NCBI GenBank assembly: GCA_019634595.1
Contig: JAHCBC010000002.1
Coordinates: forward strand, 186,001-250,000
Reading direction: 5' to 3'
DNA from: Akkermansiaceae bacterium
GTDB lineage: Bacteria; Verrucomicrobiota; Verrucomicrobiia; Verrucomicrobiales; Akkermansiaceae
DNA: 64,000 nucleotides
The translations under genes and the position numbers were made by a program. The notes below the pieces were generated by a model. It saw only the letters and a list, made by a program, of their open reading frames with translations, searched no databases and had not been told where the DNA came from. Shown piece after piece: positions 1 through 8,103 of the stretch. The first letter of the stretch is position 1. Each line of letters begins with the position of its first letter.

Positions 1-358
1 CTCCGTTCGCACTGGTGAAGACCAACGAAACATTTCCGGTTTCGGTCCCTACGCCGCCTTCATTGTCCGGAACCGTGTAGCGGAGCGTCGCGGCGTCCGG
101 CCCGGTTCTGGTGAATGAATACGTGCCGCCTGCCACGGAGTTTTCTGAAACGAACCGTAGGCTGCGGGAGTCGGCGTAGGTTTCTGTTTCACTCGATGAG
201 CCCCCTTCGCTGGAGACGTAGGTGATCTGGTCGGTGGCCGTCCCGGAAAATGAAACATCAGATCCCAGGGCAATGGAATCCGGAGCGAACCCCGCGGCCC
301 CCGCCCGCAGCATGGCGGCGAGGATAAAGGGAATGATGTAGGTGACGGTGGATTTCAT
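1..358 (-). CDS. Secreted protein, 3'-truncated by window edge
   Basis: An open frame runs from an ATG at 358 to the window edge without a stop (119 codons visible). The first 22 residues form a typical export signal: MKSTVT, a hydrophobic stretch with IIPFILAAML, then a small-residue end near AGAAG. The visible mature part is rich in Ser, Thr and Gly (for example DQITYVSSEGG and TRTGPDAATL) and looks like the start of a beta-rich secreted domain. I do not recognise a family. The gene lies upstream of, and on the same strand as, nothing else visible; its stop lies outside the window. The next gene on this strand begins at 1173 and ends only 8 bases before this start, so the two may be co-transcribed. 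Confidence 0.6.
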   Translation of the reverse strand, partial: MKSTVTYIIPFILAAMLRAGAAGFAPDSIALGSDVSFSGTATDQITYVSSEGGSSSETETYADSRSLRFVSENSVAGGTYSFTRTGPDAATLRYTVPDNEGGVGTETGNVSLVFTSANG

Positions 359-366
359 GGAAGGAA

Positions 367-1173
367 TCAGGATGGCCGGGATGGCCGGTTTCTGCGCACG
401 ACAAGCGCCAGAGTTGGTCCGTACAGCAGGAGTGCCGAAGACTCCGGCACCGCGTTGAATGTCATCGTGAAGGAACCGGATGCCGACGCACCCGCCCCGG
501 TGGACTGGCTGCCGAGAGATGCAGGGAGCCGTCCGCCCACTCCGATCTCGATCTCATAGACACCTGCGCCAAGCGTGCCGGATGTTCCATCCCCGGACAG
601 AGGAAACATCGGAGCGCCCGTGGCGGGATTCACGGCACTCACTGCCTCCGGGCTCCAGATCAGTTGCGGGATATCCACCCTCCGGAGTTCGACCGTTGCG
701 GTGGAGATATGGGAACCATTCGCCGTGTCACGTGCGGAGCCTGTCGCCAGATAGGCCTGTGCGGACATCTCCACATCAAGGGTGAAGCCAAACGTGCCAT
801 CCAGGATGAAGCGATAAATGCTGGTGGCCTGGGCCTCTGAAAACACCCTGCCCGACTGCCCCGTACTCTGTCCTGCCGCAAGGACGGATGTCGATGCCTG
901 CAGGGTGAAATCCGTCCCCCCAACCGTGAATGAGCCGCTGGCCGAATGGGCGGCCCGGACCAGGATTCCTCCCGTCACCACCGCTTCCTGATCGTTGGCG
1001 AACCCCGTTGTGCTGACAGCCGGGGAATCGGTGGACGGCATCGGGGTGATGCGTTCCGCGGCCAGTGTTCCGGAGTGGCTGACGGAATCCAGGGTCACCG
1101 AGGCGGCCTGGAGGGAAAGTGAGCTGGTCAGGAAAAAGACCAGCGCAGCGGCCGGGAGGAGGGGATTTTTCAT
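367..1173 (-). CDS. PEP-CTERM-type secreted protein
   Basis: A 268-residue exported protein. It starts with a signal peptide (MKNPLLPAAALVFFLT, cleaved near LQA). It ends with a sorting tail: a VPESS motif, a hydrophobic segment with LLLYGPTLALVV, and the basic end RRNRP. That tripartite tail is the PEP-CTERM architecture recognised by exosortases, though the motif reads VPES and not the usual VPEP. The middle is Ser/Thr/Gly rich and without a recognisable catalytic motif, as is common for this class. I chose the ATG at 1173 because the signal peptide starts there; the frame stays open 32 codons further upstream with no signal-like sequence. No exosortase gene is in the window. Function is likely extracellular or outer-surface, substrate unknown. 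Confidence 0.75.
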   Translation of the reverse strand: MKNPLLPAAALVFFLTSSLSLQAASVTLDSVSHSGTLAAERITPMPSTDSPAVSTTGFANDQEAVVTGGILVRAAHSASGSFTVGGTDFTLQASTSVLAAGQSTGQSGRVFSEAQATSIYRFILDGTFGFTLDVEMSAQAYLATGSARDTANGSHISTATVELRRVDIPQLIWSPEAVSAVNPATGAPMFPLSGDGTSGTLGAGVYEIEIGVGGRLPASLGSQSTGAGASASGSFTMTFNAVPESSALLLYGPTLALVVRRNRPSRPS

Positions 1174-1314
1174 CGGGAAAGGAGGCTCAAGGATTCTAGG
1201 ATTAGATCCTCTCATGGTGAACTTTGGGAACCCCCCAAACCATGGGGGTGCCACGACGCCGTTCAGCAAACCCGATGCGGGAGCGTCATGACTGCGCCAC
1301 GCCGCTACGGAAAC

Positions 1315-3795
1315 TCACCTCTCCGCCAGCGTCCCCTCGGTCACGCCGAGTTTCTCGATGGCCTCCACGTCATCCAGCAGCTCGGTGGCGGTGGATTTCC
1401 CGGCGAGCAGGGCCTGGTAGGCGCGGATGGTGCGCCCGGCGGTGGTGCCGTCCTCGTCCAGCAGCTCGATCCGGAAATTCGACAGCCCCGTCACGCGGAG
1501 GTCACGGTAAAACCTGGCACCGGTCTGGGCACGGCCGTTGAAGAGGGTGTTGCGGCAGCCGACGTCCGCCTGCAGGCGGTGGAGCTGGCCGACGCGGTCG
1601 CGCAGGTGGACCACGTGGCTTTCGCACGGGCGGCCGCAGTCCTTGTAGGTGGTGCCGGTGCTGAGGAAGGTGCAAAAAACACAGTGCTCCATATGGAACA
1701 TGGGCATGTGCTGGTGCAGGGTGACCTCGAACCAATCCGCCGGCGCGCCGTTGAGCAGGTCCAGCACCTGGCCGATGTTCAGGTCATAGGAAACGGTGAG
1801 CCGGTCGAGGTTCGCATGCTCCTTCAGCAGCCGCGCGGTGATCGGGTTGGCGACATTGAGCGAGAAGTCGCCCGTCTTCACCAGGTCACTACGGTCCTTG
1901 TAGTATTCCAGCGACGACAGGTTGCGCAGCAGCAGGCCGTCCGGCTCCGCGCGCTCGATGAGCTTGAGGTATCCTCCCTCGCCCGGCTTCAGGATGCGCG
2001 GGGTGGCGAGGTGGATGGTGGAGTCCGATCCGCGGACGAGGGCGACGGCGTCCTTGTAGCGGCGCGGATCCTCGAAGTCGCAATAGATCTTCCCCACCCC
2101 GGCGGCGATGGCGGATTCCACCTGGCCCTCGGTCCGGCAGAGGACGCTGAGATCGGGTGATGCGGAGGGTGCCGGGGCTTTTTCAGGGAAGAGGTCCCTA
2201 TGGGAAACGGGCGAAGAGGTGCGGACTGAAGTCCGCGCTCCATTCCCAGCGTCCAGTGCGGTGACCAGGTCGCGCCGCAGTTGGTTGAGGGCGGAGAGGG
2301 GGAAATGGCAGTCGCCTTCCAGTTGGTTGTCGAGGGACGCCAGTTCGTACGACGTATCCCCGAGGCGGCCGAACTGCGCCGTCAGCGTTTCGGTGGTGAG
2401 AGCGTGTTTCGCGGCAGGCTGGAGGTCGATGGCGCTGCTCACGGAGACAGGCGAGCGGCCGGATGCCCCAGCCACTTTCATCGGCTCGCCCGGCTTTCCG
2501 CTCACGGTGAGGTGCAGCGGCGTCTTTTTCTCCGCCGGGCGGGCGTTCTGCCAGAACTTGCGGATGTCGGACTCCAGCTTCGGGTCGGACGTTTTATAGA
2601 CGGTGTCGCCCGGCTTGATCCGCTCGAAGTTGATGCCGCTGTAGGTGCGGTGGAAGACCAGCCGGTCCCCTTCCACTTTCCAGACGGACGCGCCTTGCTC
2701 CAGGTCGCGGTTTTCCCCCGCGTCGAACACCACGCCGTCGCCCGGCTTCACCGGGATGCCGGAGGTGTTGTGGAGGATGATCCAGCCGTATCCGCAGTCG
2801 GTGATCTCACCGAGCAAGGGGCCGCGCTTTTTCCCGAACCGGCCGTGCGTGAGGTAAGGGTGGTTCGTCCCGCCCAGCCAGCCGTTGGTCAGGCCGCGGG
2901 AAAATGTCATCTCCAGCTCATAGCGGTCTTCCGGGGTGATGGGGGACGGGCCAGTGTCGCTGCCATCGGAAAGCGCGGCGTCGATCGCCTTACGGTAGAC
3001 CCGCGTCACGGCGGCCACGTATTCCGGGGACTTCAGACGGCCTTCGATCTTGAAGGACTTCACGCCCGCCTTGATCAGGCCCGGGATGAAGTCCACCGCC
3101 GCCAGATCCTGTGGACTCAGCAGGTAGCGCTTTTCGCCCATCTCGCGTTTCACGCCATCGACGATCAGCTCATAGGGCATGCGGCACGCCTGCGCGCATT
3201 CGCCGCGGTTCGCGCTCCGCTGTCCCAGCGACTCGCTGGTCAGGCACTGACCGGAATAGGCGACACACAACGCACCGTGGACGAAGACTTCCAAAGGCGT
3301 CCTGTGGTCCTCCGAGTAGGCCTGGAAGCGCTCGATCTCCTTCACGGAAAGCTCCCGCGCCAACACCGCGCGCTCCATCGGGAAAAGGGACTCGATGAAC
3401 GACAACCCCTCGGGAGAGGTGATGGTCATCTGGGTGGAGGCGTGCAGTTCCACCTTCGGCGTGATCTCGCGCGCCATCTTCGCCAGACCCAGGTCCTGGA
3501 TGATGAGGGCGTCCACCCCGGCCTCCGCGATCAGCCGGAGCTGCCGTTCCGCCGCCTCCAGTTCGCGGGTGAAGACCAGCGTGTTCATCGTCACGAAGCC
3601 CTTCACCCCGTGGCGGTGCAGGTAGGCCATGAGTTCCGGCAGGTCTTCCTCCGTGAAATTGTCCGCCCGCAGCCGGGCATTGAACTTCGGCATGCCAAAA
3701 AAGATGGCGTCCGCCCCCGCCGCGACGGCGGCACGCGCACAGTCCCAGTTCCCCGCGGGGGAGAGCAGTTCAGGCGTGGTATCGGCGGCGGGCAT
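1315..3795 (-). CDS. U32 family peptidase / 23S rRNA hydroxylation protein RlhA-like
   Basis: An 826-residue protein starting MPAADTTPELLSPAGNWD, the classic U32 N-terminus. The U32 signature is visible around residues 169-186 (EVFVHGALC, YSGQCLTS). The four cysteines at about 177, 184, 200 and 204 match the cluster conserved in the prephenate-dependent tRNA/rRNA hydroxylation proteins TrhP and RlhA. At 826 residues it is longer than TrhP (about 450) and even E. coli RlhA (about 650), and carries the DUF3656-type extension plus a C-terminal cysteine-containing part. The likely role is 23S rRNA base hydroxylation rather than proteolysis. The frame stays open far upstream of 3795, but that part lies over the DUF1800 gene on the other strand, so the ATG at 3795 is taken as the start. 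It is divergent from the DUF1800 gene. Confidence 0.85.
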   Translation of the reverse strand: MPAADTTPELLSPAGNWDCARAAVAAGADAIFFGMPKFNARLRADNFTEEDLPELMAYLHRHGVKGFVTMNTLVFTRELEAAERQLRLIAEAGVDALIIQDLGLAKMAREITPKVELHASTQMTITSPEGLSFIESLFPMERAVLARELSVKEIERFQAYSEDHRTPLEVFVHGALCVAYSGQCLTSESLGQRSANRGECAQACRMPYELIVDGVKREMGEKRYLLSPQDLAAVDFIPGLIKAGVKSFKIEGRLKSPEYVAAVTRVYRKAIDAALSDGSDTGPSPITPEDRYELEMTFSRGLTNGWLGGTNHPYLTHGRFGKKRGPLLGEITDCGYGWIILHNTSGIPVKPGDGVVFDAGENRDLEQGASVWKVEGDRLVFHRTYSGINFERIKPGDTVYKTSDPKLESDIRKFWQNARPAEKKTPLHLTVSGKPGEPMKVAGASGRSPVSVSSAIDLQPAAKHALTTETLTAQFGRLGDTSYELASLDNQLEGDCHFPLSALNQLRRDLVTALDAGNGARTSVRTSSPVSHRDLFPEKAPAPSASPDLSVLCRTEGQVESAIAAGVGKIYCDFEDPRRYKDAVALVRGSDSTIHLATPRILKPGEGGYLKLIERAEPDGLLLRNLSSLEYYKDRSDLVKTGDFSLNVANPITARLLKEHANLDRLTVSYDLNIGQVLDLLNGAPADWFEVTLHQHMPMFHMEHCVFCTFLSTGTTYKDCGRPCESHVVHLRDRVGQLHRLQADVGCRNTLFNGRAQTGARFYRDLRVTGLSNFRIELLDEDGTTAGRTIRAYQALLAGKSTATELLDDVEAIEKLGVTEGTLAER

Positions 3796-3939
3796 ACGAG
3801 GACTAAACCACGGGCCGCAGCGGAAAAACAGGCGGGATTCCAGAGAAATCCGCCCCTCATCCGCGGAATTTTTCCCAAAAATGAGCAACTTCCCCCCTGA
3901 AAGCGGGTTATTGTCAGCAACCCACCCCTTTTCCTTCCC

Positions 3940-5490
3940 ATGCTCACACCAGCACCTGATTCCTGGACCGTTTTCGAGGCGGCGCACCTGCTGAACCGCG
4001 CGGGTTTCGGCGGCAGCCCTGCCGAGATCAAGACGTTCCACTCGCTCGGCCGGACCAAGGCCGTCGATTCCCTGCTGAATCCCGGCGAACCCGCCGATGC
4101 CATCGCCCCGCCCGAATGGTCCCGCCCGGAGAAAGCCGTCGAGATGTTCCGGGAGTACCGTGAGGAGGCCCGCGAGGCGGCGGAAAAGGCGAAGTCGATG
4201 CCCACCTTCGAGGGCTCCCAGGTGAAACGGGCCGTGCAGAGGAAATACCAGCGTCTCCGCAACGACCTGGGCCGGGAAGCTGAGGAATGGTGGCTGGGCA
4301 AGATCCTGGCGACCAAGGCACCCCTGCGGGAAAAGATGACCCTTTTCTGGCATGACCACTTCGCCACCTCCTTCCAGAAGGTGAAGCAGCCGCCCATGCT
4401 CGTCCGCCAGAACGAGCTGTTCCGCACGCATGCCTTCGGCGATTTCAGGGCGCTCACCCAGTCCGTGGCGAAGGACCCGGCGATGATGTCCTACCTCGAC
4501 TCCCAGAACTCGAAGAAAGGCTCGCCGAACGAGAACTTCGCCCGGGAGGTCATGGAACTCTTCACCCTCGGCGAGGGCAACTACACCGAGGACGACATCC
4601 GGGAGGCCGCGAAGGCCTTCACCGGCTACCGCATCGACCGCACCTCCGGCACCATGGTCTTCCAGAAAAGGCAGTGGGATGACTCCCAGAAGACGGTCTT
4701 CGGGAAAAAAGGCGCGTTCACCGGTGAGGACGTCATCGAACTCATCTTCCAGCAAAAGGCCGCGGCCACCTACGTGCCGTCGAAGCTCTGGGCCTACTTC
4801 GTCACGGATGAGCCACCGGCGGCGATCGTGGATGCACTTGGCAAAAGTTTCCGTGCCGGAAACTTCAACACCGGTGCCCTGCTGCGGGAGATTTTCCTTT
4901 CGCAGGACTTCTACGCGGAGGCTGTCATGCGGACCCAGATCAAGCCGCCCGTGCAGTTCATCACCCAGTTGCTCAAGCAACTGGAGGTCACCGCCCCGCC
5001 GTCCGGCTTCGAACTCCGCGCCGGACGCGAGCTGGGGCAGCAGCTTTTCTCCCCGCCGAATGTCGCGGGCTGGGACTGGGGAAAGGCATGGATCAACACC
5101 AACACCCTGCTCACCCGCTACAACCTCGCCGGATACATCACCAAGGGCGCGGATGACCGCCCCATGGCGGCGGATGCCGGCGGCGGCAACATGATGGAGA
5201 TGATGGATGAGGACGCGCCGCGGAAGATCGCCATGAGGAAACCCGCCCGTACTGCCCGCGGATGGAATGGCCCGGACTACGAGAAGATCGCCCCGCGCCA
5301 GCTCCGGGAAAACCCGGCCGATCTGGTGGATGCCCTCATCTTCCGTTTCTTCCAGGGCACCGTGCCTGACAAGGCCCGCGGCTCCTTCATCGAATACGCC
5401 ACCGCCAAGCAGGGCGTCGTCTTCACCAACAAAGAGGTCGCGGAACTCGTGCACCTCATGCTCAGCACACCTTACTACCAACTCTCCTGA
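3940..5490 (+). CDS. DUF1800 domain-containing protein
   Basis: A 516-residue protein with the DUF1800 pattern: the N-terminal AAHLLNRAGFGG motif, the central FWHDHFAT block at about residues 137-144, and a C-terminal segment with NVAGWDWGKAWI. DUF1800 proteins are almost always encoded next to a DUF1501 protein in Planctomycetota and Verrucomicrobiota, and that is the case here, with only 4 bases between the genes. There is no clear signal peptide at the chosen ATG. The biochemical activity of the family is not established. The pair is likely exported or envelope-associated because the partner has a Tat signal. Assignment to the family is firm; function is open. Confidence 0.88.
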   Translation: MLTPAPDSWTVFEAAHLLNRAGFGGSPAEIKTFHSLGRTKAVDSLLNPGEPADAIAPPEWSRPEKAVEMFREYREEAREAAEKAKSMPTFEGSQVKRAVQRKYQRLRNDLGREAEEWWLGKILATKAPLREKMTLFWHDHFATSFQKVKQPPMLVRQNELFRTHAFGDFRALTQSVAKDPAMMSYLDSQNSKKGSPNENFAREVMELFTLGEGNYTEDDIREAAKAFTGYRIDRTSGTMVFQKRQWDDSQKTVFGKKGAFTGEDVIELIFQQKAAATYVPSKLWAYFVTDEPPAAIVDALGKSFRAGNFNTGALLREIFLSQDFYAEAVMRTQIKPPVQFITQLLKQLEVTAPPSGFELRAGRELGQQLFSPPNVAGWDWGKAWINTNTLLTRYNLAGYITKGADDRPMAADAGGGNMMEMMDEDAPRKIAMRKPARTARGWNGPDYEKIAPRQLRENPADLVDALIFRFFQGTVPDKARGSFIEYATAKQGVVFTNKEVAELVHLMLSTPYYQLS

Positions 5491-5494
5491 AACC

Positions 5495-6817
5495 ATGAGC
5501 TTCCCGGACTTCATGAAAACCCGCCGCGACTTCCTCTGCTCCACCGTCCTCGGCGCTTCCGCCGCTTGGACCGTGCCGATGTTCGTCGACAAGACCTTCG
5601 CCCAGCTCAACGAGAGCACCCGCGACAAGGCCACCCAGTTCGCCACCGGGAAGGATGACACCATCCTCGTCGTGCTCCAGCTCGCGGGCGGAAATGACGG
5701 CCTCAACACCGTCGTCCCCTTCGCGGATGACGCCTACCACAAGGCCCGTCCTGTCATCGGCAAAAAGGAAAAGGACCTCATCCGGCTCTCGGACCACGTC
5801 GGGTTGAACGCCTCAATGCCGTTCCTCGGCTCCCTGTTCAAGGAAGGAAGCCTCGGCATCGTCCAGGGCGTCGGCTACCCGAACCCGAACCGCTCCCACT
5901 TCGTCTCCACCTCCATCTGGGAAACGGCGGATCCGGCGAACCGCTCCGCCACCGGCTGGCTGGGCCGCTACTTTGACAACGCCTGCTCCGGCTCCGACCC
6001 CACCGTCGGCATCAGCTTCAACAAGACGCAGCCGGAGAGCTTCGGCGCGGTGAAGAACCCCGGCGTCTGCTTGAACACCCCGGAACTCTACCGCTGGATC
6101 TACGGTGGCGGCGACCGGGCGCAGGCGGAGGAATTTTTCGCCGACCTCAACTCCCCGGAAGACGATGCCATGTCGAACCAAGGCTCATCCATCGACATGC
6201 CCGCGGGCGGAAAGACCGGCGGTGTGGTCGGTGAAACGAACCTCGCCTTCCTGGAGCGCGTCGCCCTCGACGCCCGTGTCAGCTCGAAGCAGATCCTGGA
6301 GATCGCCGCGAAGCACAAGACCACCGTCCAGTATGACGGCACCCCCATCGCGCGGAACCTCAACCTTGTCTCCCGCATGATCGCCGGGGGCATGCCCACC
6401 CGCGTCTATTACGTCAGCCATGGTGGATTCGACACCCACAACCAGCAGGTCAACTCCCACGACCGCCTGCTGGGCAGCCTGGACAGCGCGCTGAAGTCCT
6501 TCTTCGCCGACCTGAAGCAGCAGGGGAACGACAAGCGCGTGGTGCTGATGACCTTCTCCGAGTTCGGCCGCCGCGTGGAGGAGAACGACAGCGAAGGCAC
6601 CGACCACGGCAAGGCCTCCTGCCTCTTCGTCGCCGGTCCGGGCGTCAAGGGTGGCCTCCATGGCACCTACCCCAGCCTCACCGACCTGTCCGCCGGGGAT
6701 CTGAAGCACACCGTCGATTTCCGTGGCGTCTATTCCACCCTCATCGAGGACTGGCTGAAAGCCCCGTCCGCCAAGCCGATCCTCGGCGCGTCCTACGACA
6801 AGCTGAAGCTGGTGTGA
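5495..6817 (+). CDS. DUF1501 domain-containing protein, Tat-exported
   Basis: A 440-residue protein. Near the N-terminus the sequence KTRRDFLCSTVLGAS carries the twin-arginine motif (RRDFL), followed by a hydrophobic region and a cleavage-like FAQ, so export by the Tat system is likely. Family motifs include VVLQLAGGNDGLNT after the signal and GHDTH-like YYVSHGGFDTH near the middle, with FSEFGRRVEEN and TDHGKASCLF further on. These belong to the alkaline-phosphatase-like fold of DUF1501. Translation may start at 5495 or at the second ATG at 5513, which gives a more typical Tat signal length. It follows the DUF1800 gene by 4 bases, so the two are one operon. A hairpin (6823-6842) follows the stop. 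Confidence 0.88.
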   Translation: MSFPDFMKTRRDFLCSTVLGASAAWTVPMFVDKTFAQLNESTRDKATQFATGKDDTILVVLQLAGGNDGLNTVVPFADDAYHKARPVIGKKEKDLIRLSDHVGLNASMPFLGSLFKEGSLGIVQGVGYPNPNRSHFVSTSIWETADPANRSATGWLGRYFDNACSGSDPTVGISFNKTQPESFGAVKNPGVCLNTPELYRWIYGGGDRAQAEEFFADLNSPEDDAMSNQGSSIDMPAGGKTGGVVGETNLAFLERVALDARVSSKQILEIAAKHKTTVQYDGTPIARNLNLVSRMIAGGMPTRVYYVSHGGFDTHNQQVNSHDRLLGSLDSALKSFFADLKQQGNDKRVVLMTFSEFGRRVEENDSEGTDHGKASCLFVAGPGVKGGLHGTYPSLTDLSAGDLKHTVDFRGVYSTLIEDWLKAPSAKPILGASYDKLKLV

Positions 6818-6822
6818 GGAGG

Positions 6823-6842
6823 GAGGACACTCCTGTCCTCCG
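6823..6842. repeat. Short hairpin, GGACACTCCTGTCC family, copy 1
   Basis: An 8-bp perfect stem (GGAGGACA / TGTCCTCC) closes a CTCC loop, 5 bases after the DUF1501 stop codon. No T-tract follows, so it is at best a weak intrinsic terminator. A second hairpin with the same loop but a different, still perfectly paired stem lies at 60748-60767. Confidence 0.6.
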
Positions 6843-6852
6843 ACGGCATTGG

Positions 6853-6911
6853 CGAATCATCAAAGGATGGAGGGGAAATCATTCTTCATTCGCCGGATTC
6901 GCATGATTCGC
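6853..6911. repeat. Spaced inverted repeat GCGAATCAT / ATGATTCGC
   Basis: Nine-base perfect arms at 6853-6861 and 6903-6911 enclose 41 bases between the DUF1501 gene and the flavodoxin operon. It lies directly after the preceding hairpin. No coding potential is seen here. Confidence 0.45.
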
Positions 6912-7012
6912 GGTCGGCCTTCTTCTCTTCCCTGAACACTTCTCCTCCCTGGCTTGCCAATGCCGTTGAGGAATACGGAGTCTTCCTCTTCCTTACCCTT
7001 CCCTAAAATTCC

Positions 7013-7035
7013 TTATTGCAAATGCGTCTCAATAA
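7013..7035. promoter_or_regulatory. Fur-like palindromic operator
   Basis: A hyphenated palindrome with TTATTG and CAATAA arms and the core CAAATGCGTCT, 33 bases upstream of the flavodoxin start. The composition (CAAATG, then TCTCAAT) resembles Fur boxes found before iron genes in proteobacteria. The genes behind it (flavodoxin, ApbE-DUF2271, PepSY protein) fit iron or redox control. Assignment to Fur is inference. Confidence 0.45.
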
Positions 7036-7067
7036 ATAATAGTCGCTCCAGCAACCTCTTCCCCAGC

Positions 7068-7517
7068 ATGCTCGTCCTGTTCGCAACCATGACCGGAAAC
7101 GCCGAAGACGCGGCGGAAAACATCGCCAAACGTCTCCGGAAGTCCGGCCATGACGTCTCCGTCGCCAACATCGAAAAACACACGCCGCAAGGCCTCCCCG
7201 CCCGTGGCGAGCCGGTGCTTTTCGTCGTAAGCACCTGGGGCGATGGCGAGCCGCCGGATGAAGCGATCGACTTTTTCGCCGATCTCGAAGGCCTCTCCGC
7301 CGGTGACCTCGATGGCTTGCTCTACTCGGTCTATGCGCTGGGCGACTCCGGCTACGATGAGTTCTGCGGCTTCGGCCGCAAGCTGGATGCGGAACTGGAG
7401 GCAAAGGGAGCGGTGCGCATCGCCGCCCGTGCCGAGGCGGACATCGACTACGAAGAATTCATCGAAGACTGGACCAACGACGTCCACGCCGCGCTGCAGG
7501 ACCAGTTCGCCGCCTGA
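7068..7517 (+). CDS. Flavodoxin domain protein
   Basis: A 149-residue single-domain flavodoxin. The FMN phosphate loop is at residues 7-14 (TMTGNAED), the second FMN-contact region reads STWGDGEPPD, and the third is ALGDSGYDEFCGFG. This pattern matches the MioC / sulfite-reductase flavodoxin-domain type rather than the classical long-chain flavodoxin. It would carry electrons between a reductase and an acceptor in the cytoplasm. The frame is open upstream to 6954, but flavodoxin homology begins at the ATG at 7068. It is the first gene of a co-directional cluster with an EF-hand protein, an ApbE-family flavinyltransferase and a PepSY membrane protein, behind a Fur-like site. Together they suggest flavin-based ferric reduction or iron uptake. 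Confidence 0.85.
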   Translation: MLVLFATMTGNAEDAAENIAKRLRKSGHDVSVANIEKHTPQGLPARGEPVLFVVSTWGDGEPPDEAIDFFADLEGLSAGDLDGLLYSVYALGDSGYDEFCGFGRKLDAELEAKGAVRIAARAEADIDYEEFIEDWTNDVHAALQDQFAA

Positions 7518-7551
7518 AATCTTTCCCCGATCCCATTCCCAACCCAATCCC

Positions 7552-8088
7552 ATGAAAAGCAAGATCCCTTTCCTTCTCGCGCTCACCCTGTCCGGTGCCG
7601 CATTCACCCACGCCCATGAAGAAGGAGGCGGTGGTGGTGGCCCCCGTGGGGCTGGCGGACCTGGTGGTGCCGGTGGCTTCATGGCCCGCCTGCCCGTCAT
7701 CAAGGCTCTGGACAAGGACCAGGACGGAGCCCTTTCCGCCGAGGAGATCGCCGGGGCGTCCGCCGCCCTGCTCACGCTCGACAAGGACGGCGACGGCAAG
7801 CTTTCCGCCGAGGAGATCCGCCCGGTGATGCCGCCGCGTGGCGAAACCCCGCACCAGATCGCCGAGCGCACCTTCGAGGCCTTCGACAAGAACAAGGACG
7901 GCAAAATCACCGGAGACGAGCTGCCGGAACGCATGAAGGCGATGCTCGGCCGCGCGGACGCCGACAAGGACGGCGCCGTGACCCATGAAGAGCTGGAGAA
8001 GCTCATCGAGAAAGAGACCCCGCCGCCCGCCCCGCGCGGAGAAGGCGGCCCGCGCCCGGAAGGCGAAGCACCGAAACCCGGCGTCTGA
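7552..8088 (+). CDS. Secreted EF-hand calcium-binding protein
   Basis: A 178-residue exported protein. A signal peptide (MKSKIPFLLALTL, ending near FTHA) is followed by His-Glu-Glu and a Gly-rich linker. Four EF-hand loops follow: DKDQDGALSAEE, DKDGDGKLSAEE, DKNKDGKITGDE and DADKDGAVTHEE. Each has Asp at positions 1, 3 and 5 and Glu at 12 of the loop, so all four look competent to bind Ca2+. The tail is rich in Pro, Gly and Glu. Similar small EF-hand proteins occur widely in Planctomycetota and Verrucomicrobiota. It lies 34 bases after the flavodoxin gene and 15 bases before the ApbE gene, so it is probably part of the same transcript. Its role in that redox context is unknown. Confidence 0.85.
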   Translation: MKSKIPFLLALTLSGAAFTHAHEEGGGGGGPRGAGGPGGAGGFMARLPVIKALDKDQDGALSAEEIAGASAALLTLDKDGDGKLSAEEIRPVMPPRGETPHQIAERTFEAFDKNKDGKITGDELPERMKAMLGRADADKDGAVTHEELEKLIEKETPPPAPRGEGGPRPEGEAPKPGV

Positions 8089-8103
8089 TTTTCCCCGAAG
8101 TCC

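Noticed and set aside
3796..5709. Upstream extension of the U32 frame to 5709
   Set aside because: It lies over the well-supported DUF1800 and DUF1501 genes on the other strand, and the U32 homology starts at 3795.
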